Assembly (NCBI GenBank): GCA_963709075.1
Contig: CAVPUY010000009.1
Location: 310,001 to 374,000 of the forward strand
Reading direction: 5' to 3'
DNA from: Palsa-506 sp963709075
Lineage (GTDB): Bacteria > Actinomycetota > Actinomycetes > Streptosporangiales > Streptosporangiaceae
Length of the DNA: 64,000 bases
Shown here: piece after piece, positions 53,131 to 60,620 of the stretch
Position numbering within the stretch: the stretch's first letter is position 1
How the letters are laid out: every line of letters starts with the position of its first letter
Program-made: the position numbers and the translations under genes
Notes under the pieces: generated by a model
What the model saw: only the letters and a program-made list of their open reading frames with translations
Told to the model about the DNA's origin: nothing
The model's database searches: none

Positions 53131-54126
53131 TCAGTGGTGGTACTCGTTGGGGTTGTAACGCGCCAGGTTGCCGGGCTCAAGGAACCACTCGATGGTCTGA
53201 CGCAGGCCCTGCTCGCGGGTGTGGCGCGGCTGCCACCCGGTCCGGTCGCTGAGCTTCGACGCGTCGCAGACGAGCCGCATCACCTCGGAGTCCTTAGGCC
53301 GCAGCCGCTGGGCATCCTCGGTGACATCCGCGTCGACGCCCATCAGCCCGGCGATGTCCTCGGCTAGCTGGCCGATCGCCACGTCCGTGCCGGATCCGGC
53401 GTTGAACAGCTCGCCGAGCACCGCCGAGGCCGGCGCCTCGCCGACGTCAGCGAACGCCTGCGCGGTGTCGGTGACGTAGCAGAAGTCGCGGGTCGGGTCG
53501 AGCGCGCCCAGCTTGAGCTGCCGGCAGCCCGCCGCGAGCTGGATGATGATCGCCGGGATGACGGCGCGGGCCGACTGGCGCGGGCCGAACGTGTTAAACG
53601 GCCGCAGCGTCACCGCGGGCGTCCCGAAACTCAGGTAGTAGGACTCGACCAGCTTGTCGGCTGCGATCTTGGAGGCCGCGTACGGCGACTGCGCCTGCAG
53701 CAGGTGCGTCTCGCTGATCGAGGCCGTGCGCGCGGTGCCGTAGGTCTCGCTGGTGGAGGTATGCACGAGCCGCGGGGTGTCGCAGGCACGCACGGCCTCG
53801 AGCACGTGCAAGGTGCCGATCGCGTTGGTGTCAACGAACGACCGCGGTGCGCAGTACGAGTACGGGACCGAGCCGAGCGCGGCGAGGTGGTACACGACCG
53901 CCGCGCCCTCCACCACCTGGCGCACCGATGCCGGGTCGCGCACGTCGCCGAAGACCACGTCAACCTGGCCCAGGATGTCCGCATCGAGCACGTCGAGCCA
54001 GCCGTGCGAGCTGAACATGTTGTACAGCACCATGGCCCGGACCCGGTGCCCGCGCCGCACCAGCTCCTCCACCAGGTGCGAGCCGATGAACCCCTCGGCT
54101 CCCGTTACCGCAACTTCCTCCGTCAT
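53131..54126 (-). CDS. LegB-like NAD-dependent 4,6-dehydratase/epimerase
   Basis: A 331-residue extended SDR. VAVTGAEGFIGSHLVEELVR binds NAD; LGSVPYSYCAPRSFVDTNAI, GTLHVLEAVRACDTPRLVHT and STSETYGTARTASISETHLL, QSPYAASKIAADKL (Y-x3-K) and FNTFGPRQSARAVIPAIIIQ are as in LegB-type UDP-sugar 4,6-dehydratases. AGGGGAGGAAAC before the ATG. It could supply a modified hexosamine donor for the PelF-like transferase. Whether it is a 4-epimerase or a 4,6-dehydratase is unproven. Confidence 0.9.
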   Translation of the reverse strand: MTEEVAVTGAEGFIGSHLVEELVRRGHRVRAMVLYNMFSSHGWLDVLDADILGQVDVVFGDVRDPASVRQVVEGAAVVYHLAALGSVPYSYCAPRSFVDTNAIGTLHVLEAVRACDTPRLVHTSTSETYGTARTASISETHLLQAQSPYAASKIAADKLVESYYLSFGTPAVTLRPFNTFGPRQSARAVIPAIIIQLAAGCRQLKLGALDPTRDFCYVTDTAQAFADVGEAPASAVLGELFNAGSGTDVAIGQLAEDIAGLMGVDADVTEDAQRLRPKDSEVMRLVCDASKLSDRTGWQPRHTREQGLRQTIEWFLEPGNLARYNPNEYHH

Positions 54127-54184
54127 GGGTTTCCTCCCCTTTCTTGACTGCTCAGATCTGACTCGCCCGCCGGTACCGGCGGGC

Positions 54185-55690
54185 CTAGCAGGCGTGCCGC
54201 ATCGCGCTTCCCAGCGTCAGTGCCGCGTACCCGGCGAGCACGACGAGCAATTCCGTGCAGGCCGCGAGCTGGACGGACACTCCTGAGCCGCGGTATGCGA
54301 GCTCGATGGCCAGTGCGACGGCGCAGGCGGCGAGCGGGAAGATGCGGCTGCCGAATGCCTGCAGCAGCAACGCGAGGAACATGGCCCCGCCGAGTGCCAG
54401 GTAGGCGGCGATCTGCGGCAGTGCCGTCCAGTGCGGGTACACCAGCCGGGTCTCGGCGGCGGCCGCTACCACGGCCGCTGTCAGCACGACGGCGGCGGCG
54501 AGGTACCGCAGCAGCGCGGCGAGCAGCGCCAGCCGGGCCCGGGCGGCGAAGGCCGGCAGCTCCCGCGTGCTGCGCAGCAGCCACTGCGTGCGCCGCCGGA
54601 ACCAGATCAGCGTCCACTCGGCCGCACCCATGCTCAGGGCCAGCGGCAGCGAGACGAGCAGCGCGCCGGTGTTCGTGCCCGGATGGCCAGGAACGCCAGC
54701 GGCGACGGGGAAGACCAGCAGCCCGGCGGCGAGCAGCCCGAACCCGGCACTCGGCAGCGCGCCGCGCAGTTCCGCTGCGGTCAGCAGCCGGCCGCCCGGC
54801 TGCCCGGCCGGCCCGCTCCTGCCGCGGCGAAGGCCGGGCAGGCCGGCCTCCCTGGTGGTCCGGGCCACGGCCAGCCCGAGCGCGAGCAGCGGCGTGGCCG
54901 CCAGCGCGGCCCAGGCCGCGTGCTCAAGCTGCGGCGGCCGGCCAAGCGCGAGGAACGCGGTGGCGCCAAGCACCCCGGGCGCGAGGACCACCAGGAGCAG
55001 CTGCTCGGCGCCGAGCACGGTGAGCACGCTGGCGCCCAGCATGTACCCGCCGAGCCCCGCGCCGAAGATGATTGCCGGGATCCGAACGGGCATCACCAGG
55101 CCCGCCGCCGTCAGGTCGAGCGCGACGCCCGCCAGCCCGGCGAGCAGGCAGGCCCGGAGCAGCCGCGCTGCCTGGGCTGAGCCGGCCTGGCCGAGCCGCG
55201 CGTAGCCGAGGTAGGCGAGCGCCTGGCTCAGCGTCCACGAGGTAAGCAGCACGACGATCAGGACGTTGAGCACGCCGGGTCCGGCCAGCAGCCCGGCGGC
55301 AGCCGGGAAGCAGACCGTGGGCAGCCCGTACAGCAGGCCGTGCAGGGCGGGCCTGAGCTTGCTGCCCGGCCACGGATCGGGCAGCGGCTCCGGCTCGGCC
55401 GGCTGCCTCGGCACCCGCCGGTACATCTCATCGGCCAGCGCGAACACGTCAGGAACGCCGAAGCGCTTCCGGACCGCCTGGTCACTCCAGCCCTCGAATT
55501 CCAGCGCGCTGGAGATCTCGAGCGCGTCCACCGCGGACTCGCAGACAAGGACGAACTGCTCGCAGAGCTCGTCGACATCGCGCGGCTGGGAGCCGTGCCC
55601 CTGGGCGTGCGCCAGCCGCGGCTGCCCGACGCCACGCCCCATGTGCTGCGCCCGGAACAGCCGCTTCGCCGGCAGGGTGCCCGCGCTCAT
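54185..55690 (-). CDS. Polytopic membrane protein in the PelG position
   Basis: A 501-residue protein from ATG 55690, overlapping the PelF stop (ATGA). The N-terminal 110 residues are soluble and hydrophilic (CEQFVLVCESAVDALEISSA, VPDVFALADEMYRRV). About 11-12 hydrophobic segments follow over residues 115-500. PelG in Pel clusters is a 12-helix MATE-like protein encoded next to PelF, so position and topology match, but I see no clear PelG signature. It probably forms the inner-membrane polymer-export unit with PelF. The next gene starts 59 bases downstream. Confidence 0.75.
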   Translation of the reverse strand: MSAGTLPAKRLFRAQHMGRGVGQPRLAHAQGHGSQPRDVDELCEQFVLVCESAVDALEISSALEFEGWSDQAVRKRFGVPDVFALADEMYRRVPRQPAEPEPLPDPWPGSKLRPALHGLLYGLPTVCFPAAAGLLAGPGVLNVLIVVLLTSWTLSQALAYLGYARLGQAGSAQAARLLRACLLAGLAGVALDLTAAGLVMPVRIPAIIFGAGLGGYMLGASVLTVLGAEQLLLVVLAPGVLGATAFLALGRPPQLEHAAWAALAATPLLALGLAVARTTREAGLPGLRRGRSGPAGQPGGRLLTAAELRGALPSAGFGLLAAGLLVFPVAAGVPGHPGTNTGALLVSLPLALSMGAAEWTLIWFRRRTQWLLRSTRELPAFAARARLALLAALLRYLAAAVVLTAAVVAAAAETRLVYPHWTALPQIAAYLALGGAMFLALLLQAFGSRIFPLAACAVALAIELAYRGSGVSVQLAACTELLVVLAGYAALTLGSAMRHAC

Positions 55691-57173
55691 CCCGGGGTCT
55701 GCCACTGCGGGTCGCCGGACCGGACGTCAGCGGCTTGCTCCGGCGGCGCGGTCGGGAGCGGATGGCCTGAGCCGAGGAAGCTGTAGATCTCGTCGAAAGT
55801 GTTGATCGCCCCGTCGACGGTGAAGTGCTCGAGCGCGCGGGCACGCGCCGCGGCGCCGAGGCGGTGCCGCAGCCCGGTGTCCCGCAGCAGGGTGAGGCAG
55901 GCGCGTGCCATCGGCTCGGGGCTGCGCGGCGGAACCACAAGGCCGGTGTCGCCGACCGCTTCTGTGACCCCGCCGACGTCGGTGGCGACGCAGGTCCGGC
56001 CGCAGGCCATTGCCTCTATCAGGCTGTAAGGAAATCCCTCGGAAACGCTGGAGAGCACCACGATGCGGCCGGCGTCGTAGGCGTCGCGGATGTTCTCCAC
56101 CCGGCCCTCGAACGTCGTCACCTTCCCGATGCCGAGGTCCGCCGCCAGCGCCTGGCAGCTTTGCAGGTAAGGTTCCCTGCCCTTGGGCGGCGATCCGAAC
56201 AGCCGCAGCCTTGCCTCCGGCATGTCCTGGTGCACCAGGGCGAACGCGCGCAGCAGCGTCTCCAGGTCCTTGATCGGGTCGATCCGCCCGACCCACGAGA
56301 CCGTGGGCACCTCCGGCTCGCCGGTAAGGGCCGGAAAGCAGCCAGGGTCAACGCCGTTGTAAACGGTGCGGATACGCGACGGTTCCGCGCCGAGGCGTTC
56401 CTCCCAGCGGCGGTTGTAGACATTCCCCGGGGTGATCGTCTCCGCCTCGCGGTAGCCGACGGCGCACAGGTGGCGCATGAACCTCAGGTAGAGCGCCTTC
56501 ACCGGCCACCGGTACGGGCTCCGGCGATTCTGCAGGTACTGCTCGCGCAGGTACACGCCGTGCTCGGTGACCAGCACCGGCATGCCGTACCGCCACTTCG
56601 CGGTCAGCGCGGGCAGCAAGCCGAGCCCGTTGGTCACCGCGTGCCCGATGTCCGCCAGGACCGGCTCGTACGACAGCGGGCGGAGCGAGTGGTCAAGCAG
56701 CTGCATCGCGGTAACCGCGTCGTGCAGGGTCGGCGCGGACAGCGCGGAGTCCGGCCACCGGGCCCGCCAGGCCTCGCTCAGCAGCCGCACCGCCTTGTCG
56801 CTGGCCAGGCTGGTGCTGAGATCCCCGTGCCGGGAGGCGTACTCGAACAGCTCGCGCAGCACGTCGCCAAACCGGTCCCCGGCGTCCGCCGCGGGGTCAA
56901 CCAGGGCATCGATCAGCTGGCGCAGCAGGCGGCGCGGCAGGCCGCCCCGCCGCCGGCCGAAGCCGAGGCCGGCGCCGGGTCCCAGAGCGGCACCTTGACC
57001 ATCGAGACGACGTTCGATGGCAGCGACCACACCGCGGGCTCGGCCTGCGTCGCGACCAGGGAGACCAGGTGGAAGTCGTAACCTGGCATCCCGCGGATGA
57101 GCTGATCGCACCAGACGCTCACCCCGCCGAACCCGTACGGATAGGTACCTTCCGTCATCAAGGCTATTTTCAT
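55687..57173 (-). pseudogene. pelF: PelF-like glycosyltransferase (GT4 with DUF3492), frameshifted
   Basis: ATG 57173 starts IALMTEGTYPYGFGGVSVWC and DQLIRGMPGYDFHLVSLV, the PelF N-terminal signature. Near 56950, within GCCGGCGGCGGGGCGGC, the frame changes. The rest follows: RYGMPVLVTEHGVYLREQYL, NGVDPGCFPAL, PTVSWVGRIDPIKDLETLLR, LSSVSEGFPYSLIEAMACGR (E-x7-E-type donor site), and TDVGGVTEAVGDTGLVVPPR. The joined length is about 495 residues, normal for PelF (about 500). PelF polymerises Pel from UDP-GalNAc/GlcNAc in the cytosol. First gene of the seven-gene operon. One indel in a GC run suggests an assembly error. Confidence 0.88.
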
Positions 57174-57214
57174 CTAGGCCAATTACCGCCTGACCCGCGG
57201 GTAAGGCCGGCTAA

Positions 57215-57595
57215 TTAGGCAGTTTTCGTGCACCCAAGTCTTATCCAGCTGGCGTACGCCAGGGCAAAAGCCGCTTTCGTCACGGTGCCGAAAGAAATGC
57301 CGCTGTTCCCAGCGGCAACTACACATGGCACGCGCGTACCACCTTGTGCCCATGCCCCCCCCCTGGCTAATTCCTCAGAAGAAACCATAACAGCATACGG
57401 CGCGGATTCGGTTGGTTCAAGCAATGGCGTGCAATCCCATGAGGCGCCGACTGGATTGGCAATAGCAATTGCAAAACGGTTATTTTCCTGGGCATTGACT
57501 AAAGTGTCCGCACATCCAGGCGGATAGCCGGGCAGCCGCCCGCCCCCCCCCCCGAGCCGCCAGCCGCCAGCCCCGAGCCCGCGAGCCCCGACCAC
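57215..57595 (-). CDS. Doubtful ORF in an AT-richer segment
   Basis: A 126-residue frame. Residues 30-126 (NAQENNRFAIAIANPVGASW, then ELARGGAWAQGGTRVP, VVAAGNSGISFGTVTKAAF) have balanced composition but AT-rich codons unlike any gene in the window. An ORF also exists on the other strand. No domain recognised; no RBS. An 8-base G run (57355-57362) makes frame reliability low. It could be a foreign fragment or chance. Confidence 0.25.
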   Translation of the reverse strand: MVGARGLGAGGWRLGGGGGRLPGYPPGCADTLVNAQENNRFAIAIANPVGASWDCTPLLEPTESAPYAVMVSSEELARGGAWAQGGTRVPCVVAAGNSGISFGTVTKAAFALAYASWIRLGCTKTA

Positions 57596-57775
57596 GCGAG
57601 CCGCCAGCCGCCAGCTATCTGCCGCGAGCCGCCCAGCCGTCAGCCGCGAGCCGCGAGCCGCCAGCCCCGAGCCCGCGAGCCGCCAGCTATCAGCCGCGAG
57701 CCGCCAGCCCCGGCTATCTGCCGCGAGCCGGCCAGCTATCTGCCGTGAGCCCCCGGCCCCTGGCTATCAGCCGCC
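57541..57775. repeat. Short-unit GC-rich repeat array
   Basis: About 235 bases built from permuted short words (GAGCCGCCAGC, CGCGAGCC, AGCTATCTGCC/AGCTATCAGCC). The phrase CCAGCTATC(T/A)GCC recurs about five times at irregular spacing. Units are not of fixed length and there are no spacers, so it is not CRISPR. It looks like slippage-expanded low-complexity DNA. Confidence 0.75.
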
Positions 57776-57792
57776 CGTCGCGTGATGGGATC

Positions 57793-57965
57793 AAAGTGGC
57801 TGCGGTAAGTCAACGCTGCTGCACCTGATCGGCGGGCTGGACCGGCTCTAGGCCGGGAAGGTCCGGCTGGCCGGTGCCAACTCGGCCCCCTGGGGGAGCG
57901 GGCCTGGCCAGGCTGCGCCGCACCGCTGTCGGCTTCGTATTCCAGGCCGCAAGGGCACCCGGCCG
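57793..57965 (+). pseudogene. Remnant of an ABC transporter ATP-binding subunit (LolD/MacB type)
   Basis: Plus-strand reading gives SGCGKSTLLHLIGGLDRL, the Walker A of a MacB/LolD-type ATPase, then a stop, AGKVRLAGANSA, and, after a frame change, LARLRRTAVGFVFQA, which is the Q-loop region. About 55 residues in correct family order but with a stop and at least one frameshift, and nothing of the C-terminal half. A decayed fragment. Confidence 0.8.
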
Positions 57966-58397
57966 CTAGGGGGCGGCGCTGGCGATCCCGGCGAATGGCA
58001 GTGGGCATTGCGGCTGGCCGGCGCAGTCCATCAGATCTGCGCAGCCGGCATCCAGCGCTGCCCGCAGCGTTTCCGCGATCGCGTTCAGGTCGGCGATCTT
58101 GGCCTCGACCTCGGCGAGCTTCGCGGCCGCCCGCTGCCGCAGCCCCGCGCCTGAGTGACTGCGGCTATGCCGGTGCCGGCCGGCTTCCAGCAGGTCAGCG
58201 ACCTCGTCGAGGGAGAAGCCGAGCCGCTGCGCGGCCTTGATCACGCGCAGCAGCGTTACCGTCTCGGCCGGGTAGAGCCGGTGGCCGCCCGGCGTACGGT
58301 TGGGCTCGGCGAGCAGACCGCGGCGCTCGTAATACCGCAGCGTCTGCTGGTTCAGCCCGGCCGCGCGCGCGACCTGCCCGCTGCGCAGCCCTGTCAT
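57966..58397 (-). CDS. MerR-family metal-responsive regulator
   Basis: A 143-residue protein. SGQVARAAGLNQQTLRYYER and RGLLAEPNRTPGGHRLYPAE is the MerR DNA-binding domain; the dimer helix follows (KLAEVEAKIADLNAIAETLR), and the C-terminal loop has DAGCADLMDCAGQPQCPLPF, a Cys-x6-Cys-x5-Cys metal-site pattern. The start overlaps the stop of the upstream gene (ATGA, 58394-58397). It probably activates the 19-bp-spacer promoter at 59049-59079 when metal binds. Which metal is unknown. Confidence 0.93.
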   Translation of the reverse strand: MTGLRSGQVARAAGLNQQTLRYYERRGLLAEPNRTPGGHRLYPAETVTLLRVIKAAQRLGFSLDEVADLLEAGRHRHSRSHSGAGLRQRAAAKLAEVEAKIADLNAIAETLRAALDAGCADLMDCAGQPQCPLPFAGIASAAP

Positions 58398-59040
58398 GTC
58401 GCCGCGTCCGCCGGGCCGGCGGGAGTTGAGGCTGTCGTGGCGGCTGAGACAGCTACCGTGGCTGCGTCGCCTGCGGGGACCGTTGTGTCTGTGACGACCG
58501 TGGCTGCCCTCGTAGCTGCGAGGACTGTGGTGGCTGTAGCGACCGTGGCGGCTGCGGAGGCTGTGGCAGCCGCAGGGACTATGGTGGCTGCGGAGGCTGT
58601 GGTAGTCGTAGGGGCTGCGGTGGCTGCGGTGGCTGCAGAGGCTGTGGGGATTTTGGTGGCTGCGGGGACCGTGGCGGAGACTGCGGAGACTGCGGGGACC
58701 GTGGCCGCGGCGGCGTGGCAGGCCAGCGTGTCAAGTAGTCCGGCCCGCTGCCCGGGCACCGTGATGTCCAGAGTCAGCGGCCGGCGGTGACCGTGATGAC
58801 GAAGGTGAAGAACGAGCAGCAGCCCGTCTCGGCCGCCGCCAGCACCGCTGCCCGCGCGGCGGCCTGCTGACCGGGCCGGAGGTCCAGCCGCAGCCGGGTC
58901 GGCCCGACCCGGTCGATGCCGCGCACCGCCGCGGCGAACAGCTCACCGAATTCGGCTGCCCGCTGCGGCCGTTCGGCGGGCGGCAGCGTGCACGTGTCCG
59001 GTGCCCATGTCCCGGCGGGGTCGGTGTCGCTTGGTTCCAT
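58394..59040 (-). pseudogene. MerR-partner conserved protein with Ala/Thr repeat tail, frameshifted
   Basis: ATG 59040 starts an 86-residue conserved module of MerR-linked actinobacterial proteins: WAPDTCTLPPAERPQRAAEF, LFAAAVRGIDRVGPTRLRLD, ETGCCSFFTFVITVTAG (a Cys-Cys pair). Near 58776 one base is missing; the next frame continues LTLDITVPGQRAGLLDTLAC, the normal end of the family. The frame then runs on for about 95 residues of Ala/Thr/Val repeats (AATVPAV, SAATAATAAPTTTTASAATI) to the MerR start. Normal family members end near the point where the repeat begins. First gene of the MerR operon; function unknown. Confidence 0.72.
58425..58720. repeat. Degenerate 12-15-base minisatellite
   Basis: About 295 bases of variants of GTGGCTGCGGAGGCT and GCGGGGACCGTGGCG on the plus strand, in phase with codons on both strands (multiples of three). 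It encodes the Ala/Thr/Val tail of the MerR-partner protein on the minus strand. Confidence 0.75.
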
Positions 59041-59048
59041 ACCTGTGA

Positions 59049-59079
59049 CGGTAAGCCTGTACCCAGGTACCGGATGCAA
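59049..59079 (-). promoter_or_regulatory. MerR-type promoter with 19-bp spacer
   Basis: Read on the minus strand: -35 TTGCAT (59079-59074), spacer CCGGTACCTGGGTACAGGC of 19 bases with an inner GTAC dyad, then TTACCG (59054-59049). Over-long spacers with a central dyad are the hallmark of MerR-activated promoters. The -10 is only 8 bases from the ATG at 59040, so the transcript has almost no leader. Confidence 0.7.
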
Positions 59080-59456
59080 GGATGAGCCCGCCGAGCGCCG
59101 ATTCCAGTGGTTCGTTCGTGGTGCTTTCGGTATGCCTGATGCCCACGGTTCTCGTCGTGCGCATGGTGCATGTGGTCCAGCGGTGCTGGCGATTCCATTG
59201 GTGCCCACGGGTCCAGTGATTTCTATGGTCGCTATGGGGAGCATTCCGCCTGGTGGATGGGGGTCCGGTGTCGCCAGGGCGGCACCTTCCCCCCATCCAT
59301 CAGACGGAACGCCGTTCCGTTGAAGCGGAAACGGACATCAGGAAATCAGCGGCACAAAACGAGTCATCAGCGCTGCCCCGGGCCCGGCCGGGCTGCCCGG
59401 CTGCCTGGTGCCCGGCGGCCCGGCTGCTGGCGCGCGGGGCTGCCGCGGATTTGGCC
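59080..59456. other. Intergenic stretch with two inverted repeats
   Basis: No supported gene. GGATGGGGG (59255-59263) pairs with CCCCCATCC (59290-59298), and ACGGAACG (59304-59311) with CGTTCCGT (59313-59320), a nearly continuous palindrome. They lie downstream of the minus-strand hydrolase gene and may end its transcript. Confidence 0.5.
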
Positions 59457-60263
59457 TCAGCCGGTATGACGCTCGAGGAACGCGAGGGTCCGCTGGTTGA
59501 AGCCGTCGACATCCTCGTAGATCGGGGCGTGCGCGCAGCCTTCGAACACGACGAGATCGTTGTCCGGGATTGCCGCGCTGAGCAGATCCGCGAAGCGGGT
59601 AGATGTCACCATGTCGTGGCGGCCGAAAGTGATCAGGGTCGGCGCCTGGATCGAGCCGAGCGCCTCCCTGGCGTCATGGGAAAGGACGGCCCCGGACTGG
59701 CGGATGAAGGCATCCACCGGCGGCATCGGGCGGCTGCGCACGAAATCAGCGAGGGAATCGATGTACTCGGGCCGGGCCGCGTAAAGCTCGGGCGTGAAGC
59801 ACCAGGGGAAGATTCCCTTGATGACCATCTCGGTGACGCTGCCCAGGCCGTGCGCCATGATGCGCCAGTTCTCCACGACCGCCCGCAGGAAAGGATCGGT
59901 GGCCGGCCAGGCGCTGTGCAATGACAGGGATTTCACCCGGGCCGGGTGCCTTGCGGCCAGCCACATGCCGGTCGCCGCGCCAAGGGACAGGCCGAAGATA
60001 TGGGCCCTGCCGATCCCGGCTGCCTGCATGAACGCGGCGACGTCTTCGGCGAGCAACTCGGTGGTGTACGTGCCATCCGGCTTGCTGGACAAGCCGGCGC
60101 CGCGCAGGTCAACGCTGAAGCAGGTGAAATGCTTCGCGTACTCCGCCACCTGGAACGCGTAGCATGCCTGGTCGGCAGCCAGGTACGGGATGAGGACGAT
60201 GGGCTCACCGTCGCCCTGCACCTCGTAGTTGATGTCTATGCCATTCGCCTGCACGATCGGCAT
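59457..60263 (-). CDS. Alpha/beta-fold hydrolase
   Basis: A 268-residue protein. The core starts INYEVQGDGEPIVLIPYLAA; the nucleophile Ser is in HIFGLSLGAATGMWLA, Asp in TFGRHDMVTS, and His in VFEGCAHAPIYED. Typical of 3-oxoadipate enol-lactonase-like and esterase-like hydrolases; substrate unknown. ATG 60263 (MPIVQANGIDINY) with GGAGGGGGTCAG upstream is preferred over the 22-codon-longer ORF. Confidence 0.92.
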   Translation of the reverse strand: MPIVQANGIDINYEVQGDGEPIVLIPYLAADQACYAFQVAEYAKHFTCFSVDLRGAGLSSKPDGTYTTELLAEDVAAFMQAAGIGRAHIFGLSLGAATGMWLAARHPARVKSLSLHSAWPATDPFLRAVVENWRIMAHGLGSVTEMVIKGIFPWCFTPELYAARPEYIDSLADFVRSRPMPPVDAFIRQSGAVLSHDAREALGSIQAPTLITFGRHDMVTSTRFADLLSAAIPDNDLVVFEGCAHAPIYEDVDGFNQRTLAFLERHTG

Positions 60264-60620
60264 CCTGACCCCCTCCTGCACCTGCAGCCGGGTAACCCGG
60301 CTGGCTGCTGAATCGATGTTGCCCATCATGCGGCATTAGCGTTGCCCTTGGGCTGGCATGGGCCGGACTTGCTTGATTTGTCGGCAGTGCGCGACCACGA
60401 TCGGCACGCGCACCGTGCGCGGCTTGCTTTCGGCCGGTAACCAAAATGGTCACGCCAGGCCGGGGCGGTCAGGATTCGCCGGTGCAGCCGGTGAAATCCC
60501 GGCCGGCGGCGGCGAGCCACACCGCGGCGGCATCCGGCACCGGGCGATGATTCCGCCGCGGCGCCGGGTCTTTCCCGTAGCGAGCGATCACACGGAATTC
60601 GAGACGTGACCGGCGGCTTC
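60264..60620. other. Intergenic stretch
   Basis: About 357 bases between two minus-strand genes. Short ORFs have no domains or start signals. I see no clear repeats or hairpins beyond what is expected at this GC content. Confidence 0.5.

Larger units (their letters stand above)
57174..57965. other. Unusual stretch without a complete gene, upstream of pelF
   Basis: About 790 bases with three parts: an AT-richer segment (57180-57520) with one open frame, a short-unit GC repeat array (57541-57775) starting with an 11-base C run, and an ABC-ATPase remnant (57793-57965). The pelF promoter should be in the first part. See separate entries. Confidence 0.7.

Noticed and set aside
57541..57775. CRISPR array
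   Set aside because: Units vary in length and are contiguous, there are no unique spacers, and no cas genes are near.
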